Positions 1-5,414 of a stretch of 5,414 nucleotides of DNA are shown here, piece by piece. The translations under genes and the position numbers were made by a program. Position 1 is the first letter of the stretch; each line of letters starts with the position of its first letter. Under the pieces are notes generated by a model, which saw nothing but the letters and a program-made list of their open reading frames with translations, did not search any database and was not told the DNA's origin. The DNA comes from Woeseia sp. (lineage in GTDB: Bacteria > Pseudomonadota > Gammaproteobacteria > Steroidobacterales > Woeseiaceae). Location of the stretch: assembly GCA_018701055.1 (NCBI GenBank), contig JABIUH010000427.1, positions 1 through 5,414 of the forward strand. The letters run 5' to 3'.

Positions 1-329
1 CCGGCGAACTCTCGAAAGGCAGCGGCGAAGGCAGACACACTACCGTCAATTCCGTCATGCTCGAATTTGCCGGTGGTGGCGCAGTGATCGATTCGCCAGG
101 CGTGCGCGACTACGCACCGTCAATCGAAAACATTCAGGACATCAGCCAAGGATTTCGTGAAATCCAAGAACACGATCAGAACTGCCGTTTCGCGAATTGC
201 ATTCATTTACGCGAACCGAATTGTGCCGTCAAAAACGCCGTCGATGAAGGCACGATAAGTACACGCCGATATGAGAGCTACAGGCGACTTCGAAACACGA
301 CCCAGAAATTAGCTGACAAATTCGACTGA
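1..329 (+). CDS. rsgA: Ribosome small subunit-dependent GTPase RsgA (YjeQ), C-terminal fragment
   Basis: This is the 3' end of an open frame that enters from the left edge (first whole codon at 3, stop TGA at 327-329), giving about 108 residues of a protein usually near 300-350. RsgA is a circularly permuted GTPase that binds the 30S subunit and assists its late maturation. Visible in order: a GxGRHTT stretch matching the switch I/G2 region that follows the missing P-loop; the G3 motif DSPG within IDSPGVRDY; then the C-terminal zinc-binding signature C-x4-C-x-H-x5-C (in NCRFANCIHLREPNC), which is diagnostic of this family. The OB-fold, NKxD and P-loop motifs lie outside the window. An internal ATG at 57 is not a start, because the conserved switch I residues precede it in frame. 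It converges on the hinT-like gene. Identification is firm; only completeness is unknown. Confidence 0.95.
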   Translation, partial: GELSKGSGEGRHTTVNSVMLEFAGGGAVIDSPGVRDYAPSIENIQDISQGFREIQEHDQNCRFANCIHLREPNCAVKNAVDEGTISTRRYESYRRLRNTTQKLADKFD

Positions 330-528
330 CCGAATTGCCGAATGCTTATCCGGCCCCAGTTCGCCCAAAAAATTTAAACATGCGCGCCAGTCGCTGCGGA
401 CTGACATTTATTGCAAGGTCGATACTCGAGATTCATCCTCAAAAATTAATCCACGCCTTTCGCCCGCGAACTCTTTTACATTGGTAGGCGAAATGACCAT
501 GACCAGTTAATCAGAGACTCCCCGAACG
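330..528. other. Intergenic gap between convergent rsgA and hinT-like genes
   Basis: These 199 bases separate two convergent stop codons. I see no convincing gene or RNA in them. They hold two weak inverted repeats: CAGTC/GACTG at 388-392 and 399-403 (6-base loop), and TTTCGCC/GGCGAAA at 458-464 and 487-493 (22-base loop). Neither is followed directly by a T-run on either strand, so neither is a standard Rho-independent terminator. The region is more AT-rich than the flanking genes, as expected for intergenic DNA. Confidence 0.6.
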
Positions 529-879
529 CTATCCCGGTGGCCAGCCCATTTCACGCCCCCCTAATACATGCAGGTGAATGTGAAACACTGTCTGCCCTGC
601 TGCCGAGTTGCAATTCATGACAGTACGAAATCCATCCTCCGCAATTCCCTCTTGTTTGGCGATATCTCTCGCAGCAAGGTGTAGCGCGCCCGCAATGTCC
701 CGATCAACATCTGCCAATTCATTAACTGTCGCAATGTGTTTGCGCGGAATGACCAGCACATGCGTAGGCGCCTGAGGATTGATATCCCGAAATGCAATCA
801 CCTGATCATTTTCATAGATGACATCGGCATTTATCTCGCCGGACACAATCCCACAAAACAGACAATCAGTATCAGTCAT
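529..879 (-). CDS. hinT: HIT-family nucleotide-binding hydrolase, HinT-like
   Basis: A complete 116-residue protein of the histidine triad superfamily, close in length to E. coli HinT (119). HinT enzymes are small cytoplasmic purine nucleoside phosphoramidases that hydrolyse AMP-N and aminoacyl-AMP bonds. The catalytic triad motif H-x-H-x-H-x-x is at residues 100-106 (HIHLHVL), and the middle to C-terminal half (FRDINPQAPTHVLVIPRKH, QEGIAEDGFRTVMN, GGREMGWPPG) follows the HinT pattern. Unlike E. coli HinT, the N-terminus has a C-x2-C pair (C6, C9). With H48 and H100 this could form the structural zinc site known in other HIT proteins (inference). The ATG at 877-879 has a GAGG ribosome site 8 bases upstream, which fixes the start. 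It lies 49 bases after recR on the same strand and is probably the last gene of that operon. The biological substrate cannot be told from sequence. Confidence 0.93.
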   Translation of the reverse strand: MTDTDCLFCGIVSGEINADVIYENDQVIAFRDINPQAPTHVLVIPRKHIATVNELADVDRDIAGALHLAARDIAKQEGIAEDGFRTVMNCNSAAGQTVFHIHLHVLGGREMGWPPG

Positions 880-910
880 TTGCGCATCCTCGATGGTAAG
901 TCAAACAATC

Positions 911-927
911 GCTTCAGCGGGAGAAGC
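911..927 (-). terminator. Weak hairpin between recR and hinT-like gene
   Basis: Immediately after the recR stop codon, the - strand carries GCTTC and GAAGC arms (5 pairs) around a 7-base loop, followed by GATTGTTTG rather than a clean T-run. It could act as a weak attenuator or an mRNA-stabilising hairpin that lowers expression of the hinT-like gene relative to recR. The stem is short and the tail poor, so this is only a candidate. Confidence 0.25.
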
Positions 928-928
928 C

Positions 929-1528
929 TTAATCAACAACTCGGCGACCGAAGAACGCATGCGATAACGTCCCGCCATCTACAAACTCAAGTTCGCCACC
1001 CAGCGGTATGCCATGAGCAATGCGACTGGCCTGCACATTGTGCTTGCCCGCCAAATCAGCCAAAAAATGTGCGGTAGCGTCGCCCTCGACAGTTGGATTC
1101 GTCGCAATAATTAACTCATTAACTACGCCATCTTGAAGCCGTTTTTCGAGCAACGACATACCGAGCTCGGATGGACCAATCCCATCAAGCGGCGATAGGT
1201 GTCCCATCAGAACAAAGTACATACCGCGGTAACCCGTTGCATCTTCCACTGCCATAACGTCGGCCGGTGATTCAACCGCACACAGCAGTTTTTCGTCGCG
1301 GCCACTCGCTGCGCATATATTGCAAGTGTCATGCTCCGTCAACATGCGGCAACGCTTGCAATGTCCAATGCCCTTTACGGCTTCCGCCAATGCACCGGAC
1401 AGTTCATCAGCACCAACGCGATCTCGTTCAAGCAAATGAAACGCAATGCGTTGCGCCGACTTTCGACCAACTCCGGGCATGCAGCGCAGAGTATCGATTA
1501 ATCGCATTAGGAGCGGAGAAAATGACAT
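929..1528 (-). CDS. recR: Recombination mediator protein RecR
   Basis: A complete 199-residue protein, close to the E. coli RecR length (201). RecR works with RecO (and RecF) to load RecA onto SSB-coated single-stranded DNA during gap repair, acting as a DNA-clamp-like ring. Domains in order: an N-terminal helix-hairpin-helix (CMPGVGRKSAQR, about 16-27); a four-cysteine zinc finger (C57, C60, C69, C72); and a Toprim domain from about residue 80 with AVESPAD, YFVLMGHLSPLDGIGP and ATNPTVEGDATA; then SRIAHGIPLGGELEFVDGGTLSHA near the C-terminus. The ATG at 1526-1528 matches the usual family N-terminus (xSPLLxxLIxxLR). It lies 13 bases after the ybaB stop and has no clear Shine-Dalgarno sequence, so translational coupling to ybaB is likely. 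All key residues are present. Confidence 0.98.
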   Translation of the reverse strand: MSFSPLLMRLIDTLRCMPGVGRKSAQRIAFHLLERDRVGADELSGALAEAVKGIGHCKRCRMLTEHDTCNICAASGRDEKLLCAVESPADVMAVEDATGYRGMYFVLMGHLSPLDGIGPSELGMSLLEKRLQDGVVNELIIATNPTVEGDATAHFLADLAGKHNVQASRIAHGIPLGGELEFVDGGTLSHAFFGRRVVD

Positions 1529-1541
1529 CGATTGCGAACGT

Positions 1542-1865
1542 TCAGAATGGGAGTTTCATGCTGGGCGGCAAATTCAATCCCGACGTCATACCGGAAAATT
1601 TTTCTTGAGTCATTTTTTCAACACGTCGCACCGCATCATTAAACGCGGCGATCACTAAGTCTTCCAACATGTCTTTATCGTCACCGACAAGCGTAGCGTC
1701 GATTTCAAGTCCGCGAACTTCATGCTTACACGTCATCGTTATTCGCACCATGCCCGCGCCCGATTCACCAACGACGGTTAAATTCGCCATTTCTTCCTGC
1801 GCCTTTTGCATGTCAGCCTGCATTTGTTGCGCCTGTTTCATGAGCTGACCGATACCGCCTTTCAT
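1542..1865 (-). CDS. ybaB: Nucleoid-associated protein, YbaB/EbfC family
   Basis: A 107-residue protein (E. coli YbaB: 109). YbaB/EbfC forms tweezer-like dimers that bind DNA and associate with the nucleoid; its physiological role is still loosely defined. The N-terminal helix MKGGIGQLMKQAQQMQADMQ is rich in Gln, Met and Lys. The core carries the family hallmarks GESGAGMVRITM, then DKDMLEDLVIAAFNDAVRR, and ends with a GLNLPPSMKLPF-type tail as in E. coli. The frame is open further upstream to an ATG at 1931, but those 22 residues lie inside the dnaX reading region and are not family-like. The ATG at 1863-1865 has a strong AGGAG site 7 bases upstream, within the last codons of dnaX. The dnaX stop is only 4 bases before this start. 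The position between dnaX and recR is the usual one for this gene. Confidence 0.96.
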   Translation of the reverse strand: MKGGIGQLMKQAQQMQADMQKAQEEMANLTVVGESGAGMVRITMTCKHEVRGLEIDATLVGDDKDMLEDLVIAAFNDAVRRVEKMTQEKFSGMTSGLNLPPSMKLPF

Positions 1866-1869
1866 GTTC

Positions 1870-3534
1870 CTACTCCTGGTTCGCAGAATTGTTAGTAATG
1901 GGTTCGACCGAGTCGGCCACCAACTCAGCACCGAACATATCCTTCAGTGCTTTGACATTCGGATCGGCTTCCAGACCTGCCCGTGCGTCGTCTATGGCCT
2001 CAGATTCCTGGCGTGCATCTTTTTGCACCGGCGTTTCATCCGCGACCGCACCGATGCTGATATCCACTCTAAGCTCTTCGCCAAAATATTGGCTTAAAGC
2101 ATCCGCTATCGCCGTTTGACGCGACCGCGTGAGATAAGACTCAGAACGGCCATCCAGGCTCAGATGAATCGTTTTGCTGTCGCGACGAATATAGGCGCAA
2201 TTGCTCGCCAGTTGCCGACTTACGCCAGACAATGCGAGTTTCCCTAAGAGATCGGACCACTCAGGTTCTTGCCAAGCCGTCGCCGGCGCAATAGTTGTAG
2301 TGGGTTCTTTCGCGACGGGCGCAGGCGACTGCATCGCAGGCACCGACTTCTGCGCGGAAACTTCTGATTTGGCATGACGATGACCGTCATTCGACGGTCT
2401 AGGCGTGCCCACTTGCCGCTTCAATTGGCCTTGGCCTTCTGCCGTCGGTCCACTGGGCTGAAACGTCAGCATCCTCAACAGTGTCATTTCGGTACCACTG
2501 CGCGGATCTGGAGCGAGATGTATATCGCGCTTTCCTAGTAAGGCAATTTGGTAAAAAAGCTGCACATCTTCCGCGCTTATGCGTTCAGCAAAATCGGCAA
2601 TCTCGGCCTCATCCACTTCATCTTCCTGATCCACCACGCCAACACTTTGGTAAACCGCAATACGCTGCAGAATTCTGCTCAGGTCTTCAAGCAACCGCCC
2701 ATAGTCAGGAAATTGCTCATCGATTTCAGCAATCACCGACATTAAACCGGGCGCATCATCACTTGCCAGAAAACTAACGAGTCGGCCGACATGTTGGCGA
2801 TCAATCGTACCGAGCATCGATGCAACCGAGTCTTCCGCTACGTTCCCTCCACAAAACGCTATGGCCTGATCAAGAAGACTCAAAGCGTCCCGCAATGAGC
2901 CATCAGCCGCGCGCGCAATCATTGTCAGCGCACTTAACTCGAACTGGATAGATTCTTCATTACATATCAGTTCCAAACGTTCGCGAATCAGCGCAGGCGT
3001 TAGACGCTTCAGATTGAATTGCAGACAGCGGGACAGAACGGTCACCGGCAATTTTTGCGGATCCGTCGTCGCCAACAAAAACTTGACGTGCGGCGGTGGC
3101 TCTTCCAACGTTTTTAGCAACGCGTTAAAAGAACTCTTGGACAACATGTGCACCTCGTCAATCAAGTACACCTTAAATCGGCCCCGTGCTGGCGCATACT
3201 GAACATTGTTCAAGAGCTCTCGCGTGTCATCGACCTTGGTTTTGGACGCGGCATCGACCTCGATCAAGTCGACAAATCGCCCCTCATCGATCTCCTTACA
3301 CGCGCTGCACTCACCGCAGGGTTTGGAAGTGATTCCCGTATCGCAATTGAGTGCTTTGGCAAAAACTCGAGCAATGGTCGTCTTGCCAACACCTCGGGTT
3401 CCGGCAAACAGATACGCATGATGGAGACGTTCCGTATCCAGCGCATTTGAAAGTGCCTTGAGCACGTGCTCCTGGCCCACGGTTTCCAGGAAATTCTTTG
3501 GGCGCCATTTTCGGGCAAGGACAAGATAGCTCAT
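1870..3534 (-). CDS. dnaX: DNA polymerase III subunit tau (DnaX clamp-loader ATPase)
   Basis: A complete 554-residue protein. DnaX is the AAA+ motor of the clamp loader, which places the beta sliding clamp on primed DNA; full-length tau also tethers the polymerase core and the DnaB helicase. Visible: N-terminal SYLVLARKWRP; Walker A GTRGVGKT (45-52); zinc-binding cysteines 64, 73, 76 and 79; Walker B VYLIDEVH (122-129); sensor 1 region LLATTDPQ (153-160); SRC box (168-170); sensor 2 GSLRDALS (212-219); domain III to about residue 360 (EMTLLRMLTFQP); a Pro/Ala/Thr-rich linker (about 361-422); and a C-terminal region starting at WQEPEWSDLL. The protein is shorter than E. coli tau (643), mostly in the linker and domain IV. 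No A-AAA-AAG-type slippery site is seen. The start at 3534 is fixed by similarity and by an in-frame TAA at 3568-3570 with no other start codon between. A Shine-Dalgarno sequence is not evident. Confidence 0.98.
   Translation of the reverse strand: MSYLVLARKWRPKNFLETVGQEHVLKALSNALDTERLHHAYLFAGTRGVGKTTIARVFAKALNCDTGITSKPCGECSACKEIDEGRFVDLIEVDAASKTKVDDTRELLNNVQYAPARGRFKVYLIDEVHMLSKSSFNALLKTLEEPPPHVKFLLATTDPQKLPVTVLSRCLQFNLKRLTPALIRERLELICNEESIQFELSALTMIARAADGSLRDALSLLDQAIAFCGGNVAEDSVASMLGTIDRQHVGRLVSFLASDDAPGLMSVIAEIDEQFPDYGRLLEDLSRILQRIAVYQSVGVVDQEDEVDEAEIADFAERISAEDVQLFYQIALLGKRDIHLAPDPRSGTEMTLLRMLTFQPSGPTAEGQGQLKRQVGTPRPSNDGHRHAKSEVSAQKSVPAMQSPAPVAKEPTTTIAPATAWQEPEWSDLLGKLALSGVSRQLASNCAYIRRDSKTIHLSLDGRSESYLTRSRQTAIADALSQYFGEELRVDISIGAVADETPVQKDARQESEAIDDARAGLEADPNVKALKDMFGAELVADSVEPITNNSANQE
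2382..2399 (-). other. Perfect inverted repeat in the dnaX linker region
   Basis: GACCGTC and GACGGTC form a perfect 7-pair stem around a 4-base loop. In the dnaX message this falls at about codons 379-384, inside the low-complexity linker between domain III and the C-terminal region. That is roughly where E. coli dnaX carries its frameshift-stimulating hairpin. No slippery heptamer precedes it here, so a recoding role is not supported. It may be a chance product of codon choice. Confidence 0.4.
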
Positions 3535-3640
3535 GAGTGGATCGGACTGCCGAATTTTTTTTGTGATTTAACGTGGACGACCAGTGTAACCAAAACGGCC
3601 TCCGGCACACAGCCTGAACGCCGATAAAGTTTGATGAAAA
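3535..3640 (-). promoter_or_regulatory. dnaX leader between ffs and dnaX
   Basis: This 106-base leader separates the SRP RNA from the dnaX ATG. It contains an A8 tract (3555-3562 on the opposite strand as T8) about 20 bases before the start codon, and no AGGA-type ribosome site. An A-rich leader without a Shine-Dalgarno sequence can be recognised by ribosomal protein S1 (known for other genes; inference here). A TACACT hexamer (- strand) could be a -10 element for a dnaX promoter, but no good -35 accompanies it. dnaX may therefore depend partly on read-through from the ffs promoter. Confidence 0.35.
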
Positions 3641-3748
3641 GTGGCCCGCGCCAGCCGCTCCCCGGCACCCGGCGTCACCGTTGCCGCTGCTCCCTTCCAG
3701 GCCTGACGGGGTTCACGGATAGCCGTCGCGGGGAAGCCGACGCGGACC
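3641..3748 (-). ncRNA. ffs: 4.5S signal recognition particle RNA (SRP RNA, small bacterial type)
   Basis: The - strand carries the conserved SRP RNA apical domain at 3686-3707: GTCAGGCCTGGAAGGGAGCAGC, split here as GTCAGGCC, then TGGAAGG, then GAGCAGC. It closely matches the E. coli core CAGGTCCGGAAGGAAGCAG. The GGAA tetraloop is at 3695-3698. The flanks close into a long rod: 5' GGTCCGCGTCGGCT pairs with the 3' arm ending GGCGCGGGCC (14 pairs with some G-U), and a further TCCCCG/CGGGGA helix follows after a 2-base bulge. The resulting size of about 108 nt agrees with the small bacterial form (E. coli 114). This RNA binds Ffh and FtsY to target nascent membrane proteins to the translocon. Ends are estimated from the pairing and the promoter position, to within a few bases. 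It sits directly upstream of dnaX on the same strand, as in Pseudomonas-type genomes. Confidence 0.93.
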
Positions 3749-3755
3749 GTCGGCG

Positions 3756-3784
3756 ATTATCGCCTCAACGTCGTTGCGACACAA
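3756..3784 (-). promoter_or_regulatory. Probable sigma70 promoter of ffs
   Basis: On the - strand, a GATAAT -10 box (3756-3761, five of six consensus bases) lies 7 bases before the 5' end predicted independently from the SRP RNA stem (3748). A TTGTGT hexamer (3779-3784; the TTG is conserved) sits upstream with the optimal 17-base spacer. A strong -10 exactly placed before a stable RNA is convincing; the -35 is only moderate. Confidence 0.7.
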
Positions 3785-3890
3785 CGAAGTATTACTAGAT
3801 CGACAGATTTGACCTGCAACTGTAGCCCCGATTCGCTATGCTCTCAGTCTAACTGCGGTAGCGACGGCGCATAAAAACCCGGAGATCAAA
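3785..3890 (+). promoter_or_regulatory. Upstream region of the ALDH12-like gene
   Basis: The divergent intergenic space left after the ffs promoter must hold the aldehyde dehydrogenase promoter and leader. A TTGACC hexamer (3809-3814) resembles a -35 box, and TATGCT (3837-3842) resembles a -10, but their 22-base spacing is too long for a standard sigma70 promoter. The ribosome site GGAG at 3881-3884 is clear. No operator palindrome stands out. Confidence 0.35.
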
Positions 3891-5414
3891 ATGAGCCAAA
3901 TACCCGATTTCGCGACTGTCGATCCATATGATGGCATGACGGGCGCCGACCCGGGCATCCTGCAGAATCTCGTGGGCGGAGAATGGGTAGGTGTCGACGG
4001 CGAATACGAAGGAATTGTCGACCCGATGAATGGCGAGACTTTCCTCAAAATTCCCGATACCCGGGAACATGGACCCTACATCGCAGGCCTAAAAAGCTGC
4101 CCAAAATCCGGTGTACATAACCCATTAAAGAATCCGGACCGATACATCTATCTTGGCGGCGTCTGCGCCAGGGCCGCCGCGATGCTGGCAGATCCCGACA
4201 TTGAGGCATATTTCACCAAACTCACCCAACGTGTGATGCCCAAAAGCTGGAATCAGTGTCTGGGCGAGGTCGTCGTAACCCGTATTTTCCTGGAAAATTT
4301 GGGCGGCGATGGCGTCCGATTTCTCGCGCGGGGCTTTTCCAATCCTGGCAACCACACGGGTCAGGAATCCCGCGGCTACCGCTGGCCATATGGCCCTGTC
4401 GTGATCATTGCACCATTCAATTTTCCGCTGGAAATTCCCGCATTACAACTCTTGGGTGCGCTGGCGATGGGCAACCGGCCGCTGGTCAAACCTGAATCCA
4501 AGGTCAGTGTCGTTCTGGAACAGTTTGTACGCTTGTTAATCGCTGCCGGCCTTGATCCCAACGACCTGGATGTTATCCAATGCCGTGGGAAGGTCATGGG
4601 CGAGCTGATTGATAAAGCAAAAGATGACATCAGACTCATTCAATTCACAGGTTCAAGTGGCGTGGCTGAACATCTTTCGTCAGTGATGAATGGCGCGGTT
4701 CGCATTGAAGACGCAGGCTTCGACTGGAAGGTCATTGGACCTGACTATCACCCGGAATGGCTCGACTATGTCGCTTGGCAGTGTGATGAAGATGCCTACA
4801 ACGCATCTGGGCAAAAATGTTCAGCACAGAGCATTATTTTGGTTCACGACAACTGGACCGAGGCGTTATTGCCCAAACTCAAGGAACTTGCTGCTCGCAG
4901 AAGCCTCAATGATCTTTCGCTGGGACCGGTCCTCACCTGGAACAACGATGAAATAAATCAGCACGTCGATTCCGTTATGGCGATTCCAGGCGCTGAATTA
5001 CTGTTTGGCGGACAGCCGCTGGAAGGCCATACGATTCCGGACTGTTACGGATCGGTGCAGGCAACAGCGATTCGCGTACCCATCGAGCAAGCGGCTGGCG
5101 AACACTTCGGGCTGGTCATGACGGAGTTGTTTGGTCCATTCCAGGTCATCATCTCTTGGAGTGACGGTGATCTGCCCAAGGTTCTCGACATTCTAGAGCG
5201 TATGTCACATCACCTGACTGCCGCTGTGGTTAGCAGAGATTTCGAATTTCAAAATGCCGTCCTCGGCGCGACCGTTAACGGAACGACTTATTGTGGCATT
5301 CGCGGCCGAACCACTGGTGCACCGCAAAATCATTGGTTTGGCCCCGGTGGAGATCCGCGCGGTGCGGGAATCGGCACCACGGAAGCGATCCAAATCACCT
5401 GGAGTCATCACCGC
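3891..5414 (+). CDS. Aldehyde dehydrogenase, ALDH12-type delta-1-pyrroline-5-carboxylate (glutamate semialdehyde) dehydrogenase, 3' truncated by window
   Basis: An uninterrupted frame of 508 codons runs from ATG 3891 to the window edge; a GGAG site 6 bases upstream sets the start. The aldehyde dehydrogenase fold is clear: oxyanion Asn177 in APFNFPLEIP, cofactor-binding Lys200 in LVKPES, the nucleotide-binding turn FTGSS (Gly254), general-base Glu273 in RIEDAGFDWK, catalytic Cys310 in ASGQKCSAQS, and Glu412 in ELFGPF. Several stretches recall plant ALDH12A1, the mitochondrial P5C dehydrogenase: LKNPDRY near the N-terminus, GYRWPYGPV, EDAGFDWKV, DYVAWQCDEDAY, and RGRTTGAPQNHWFGP with GDPRGAGIGT near the end. 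The likely reaction is NAD-dependent oxidation of glutamate-5-semialdehyde to glutamate, the second step of proline breakdown; the substrate is inferred from the family. There is no N-terminal targeting extension, so it should be cytoplasmic. Comparison with the plant enzyme suggests only a few tens of residues are missing. It is transcribed divergently from ffs. Confidence 0.9.
   Translation, partial: MSQIPDFATVDPYDGMTGADPGILQNLVGGEWVGVDGEYEGIVDPMNGETFLKIPDTREHGPYIAGLKSCPKSGVHNPLKNPDRYIYLGGVCARAAAMLADPDIEAYFTKLTQRVMPKSWNQCLGEVVVTRIFLENLGGDGVRFLARGFSNPGNHTGQESRGYRWPYGPVVIIAPFNFPLEIPALQLLGALAMGNRPLVKPESKVSVVLEQFVRLLIAAGLDPNDLDVIQCRGKVMGELIDKAKDDIRLIQFTGSSGVAEHLSSVMNGAVRIEDAGFDWKVIGPDYHPEWLDYVAWQCDEDAYNASGQKCSAQSIILVHDNWTEALLPKLKELAARRSLNDLSLGPVLTWNNDEINQHVDSVMAIPGAELLFGGQPLEGHTIPDCYGSVQATAIRVPIEQAAGEHFGLVMTELFGPFQVIISWSDGDLPKVLDILERMSHHLTAAVVSRDFEFQNAVLGATVNGTTYCGIRGRTTGAPQNHWFGPGGDPRGAGIGTTEAIQITWSHHR

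Noticed and set aside
388..403. CAGTC/GACTG hairpin as a terminator for rsgA or hinT
   Set aside because: Only 5 pairs, and no adjacent T-run on the + strand; on the - strand the T-run is more than ten bases away.
736..1077. Open frame of 113 codons on the + strand opposite hinT and recR
   Set aside because: It lies antisense to two well-identified genes, shows no recognisable protein motif and has no convincing ribosome site; it is a shadow of the - strand coding frames.
1267..1608. Open frame of 113 codons on the + strand opposite recR and the ybaB 3' end
   Set aside because: Antisense to conserved genes, with a protein lacking any family pattern; rejected as a shadow frame.
1866..1931. 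N-terminal extension of ybaB to an upstream ATG
   Set aside because: The added 22 residues overlap dnaX and do not match the family, while the ATG at 1865 has a strong, well-spaced AGGAG.
3542..3562. TCGG/CCGA hairpin followed by T8 on the + strand, resembling a Rho-independent terminator
   Set aside because: The stem has only 4 pairs and no + strand gene lies upstream; the T8 is better seen as an A8 tract in the dnaX leader.
3809..3842. TTGACC and TATGCT as a sigma70 promoter for the aldehyde dehydrogenase gene
   Set aside because: The 22-base spacer is too long; with a 17-base spacer the -10 position reads TTCGCT, a poor match.
4125..4639. Open frames on the - strand within the aldehyde dehydrogenase region
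   Set aside because: They oppose a continuous, motif-rich coding frame and encode no recognisable protein.

Overview
The window looks like a piece of a gammaproteobacterial chromosome of moderate GC content. It carries the housekeeping order SRP RNA - dnaX - ybaB - recR, which is familiar from Pseudomonas-like Gammaproteobacteria. The DnaX, YbaB and RecR proteins resemble their E. coli counterparts over most of their length. Genus and species cannot be told from the sequence alone. I see no phage, transposon, CRISPR or other mobile signature.

Layout, left to right. (1) Positions 1-329, + strand: the 3' end of rsgA, a ribosome-assembly GTPase, entering from outside the window. (2) 330-528: a 199-base gap between convergent genes with no gene and only weak inverted repeats. 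(3) 529-3534, all - strand: a compact cluster read right to left as dnaX (DNA polymerase III tau), ybaB (nucleoid-associated protein), recR (recombination mediator) and a HIT-family hinT-like gene. The dnaX-ybaB and ybaB-recR junctions are 4 and 13 bases, which suggests one transcript with translational coupling. The recR-hinT gap is 48-49 bases and holds a weak hairpin. (4) About 3641-3748, - strand: the 4.5S SRP RNA gene (ffs), preceded by a well-placed sigma70-type promoter. (5) 3749-3890: a divergent intergenic region. (6) 3891 to the window end, + strand: an almost complete aldehyde dehydrogenase gene of the ALDH12 type, the family best known from plant mitochondrial delta-1-pyrroline-5-carboxylate dehydrogenase. 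It runs off the right edge.

How the genes fit together. The - strand block is information processing: clamp-loader ATPase, DNA-binding protein and recombinational repair mediator, headed by the RNA of the protein-targeting particle. The hinT-like gene is probably a passenger at the end of the operon. The ALDH12-like gene is metabolic (proline/glutamate semialdehyde oxidation) and is transcribed away from the block under its own signals.

I found no previously undescribed system. The points most worth a second look are the plant-type ALDH12 enzyme in a bacterium, and the apparent absence of the E. coli-type frameshift site from a short dnaX.
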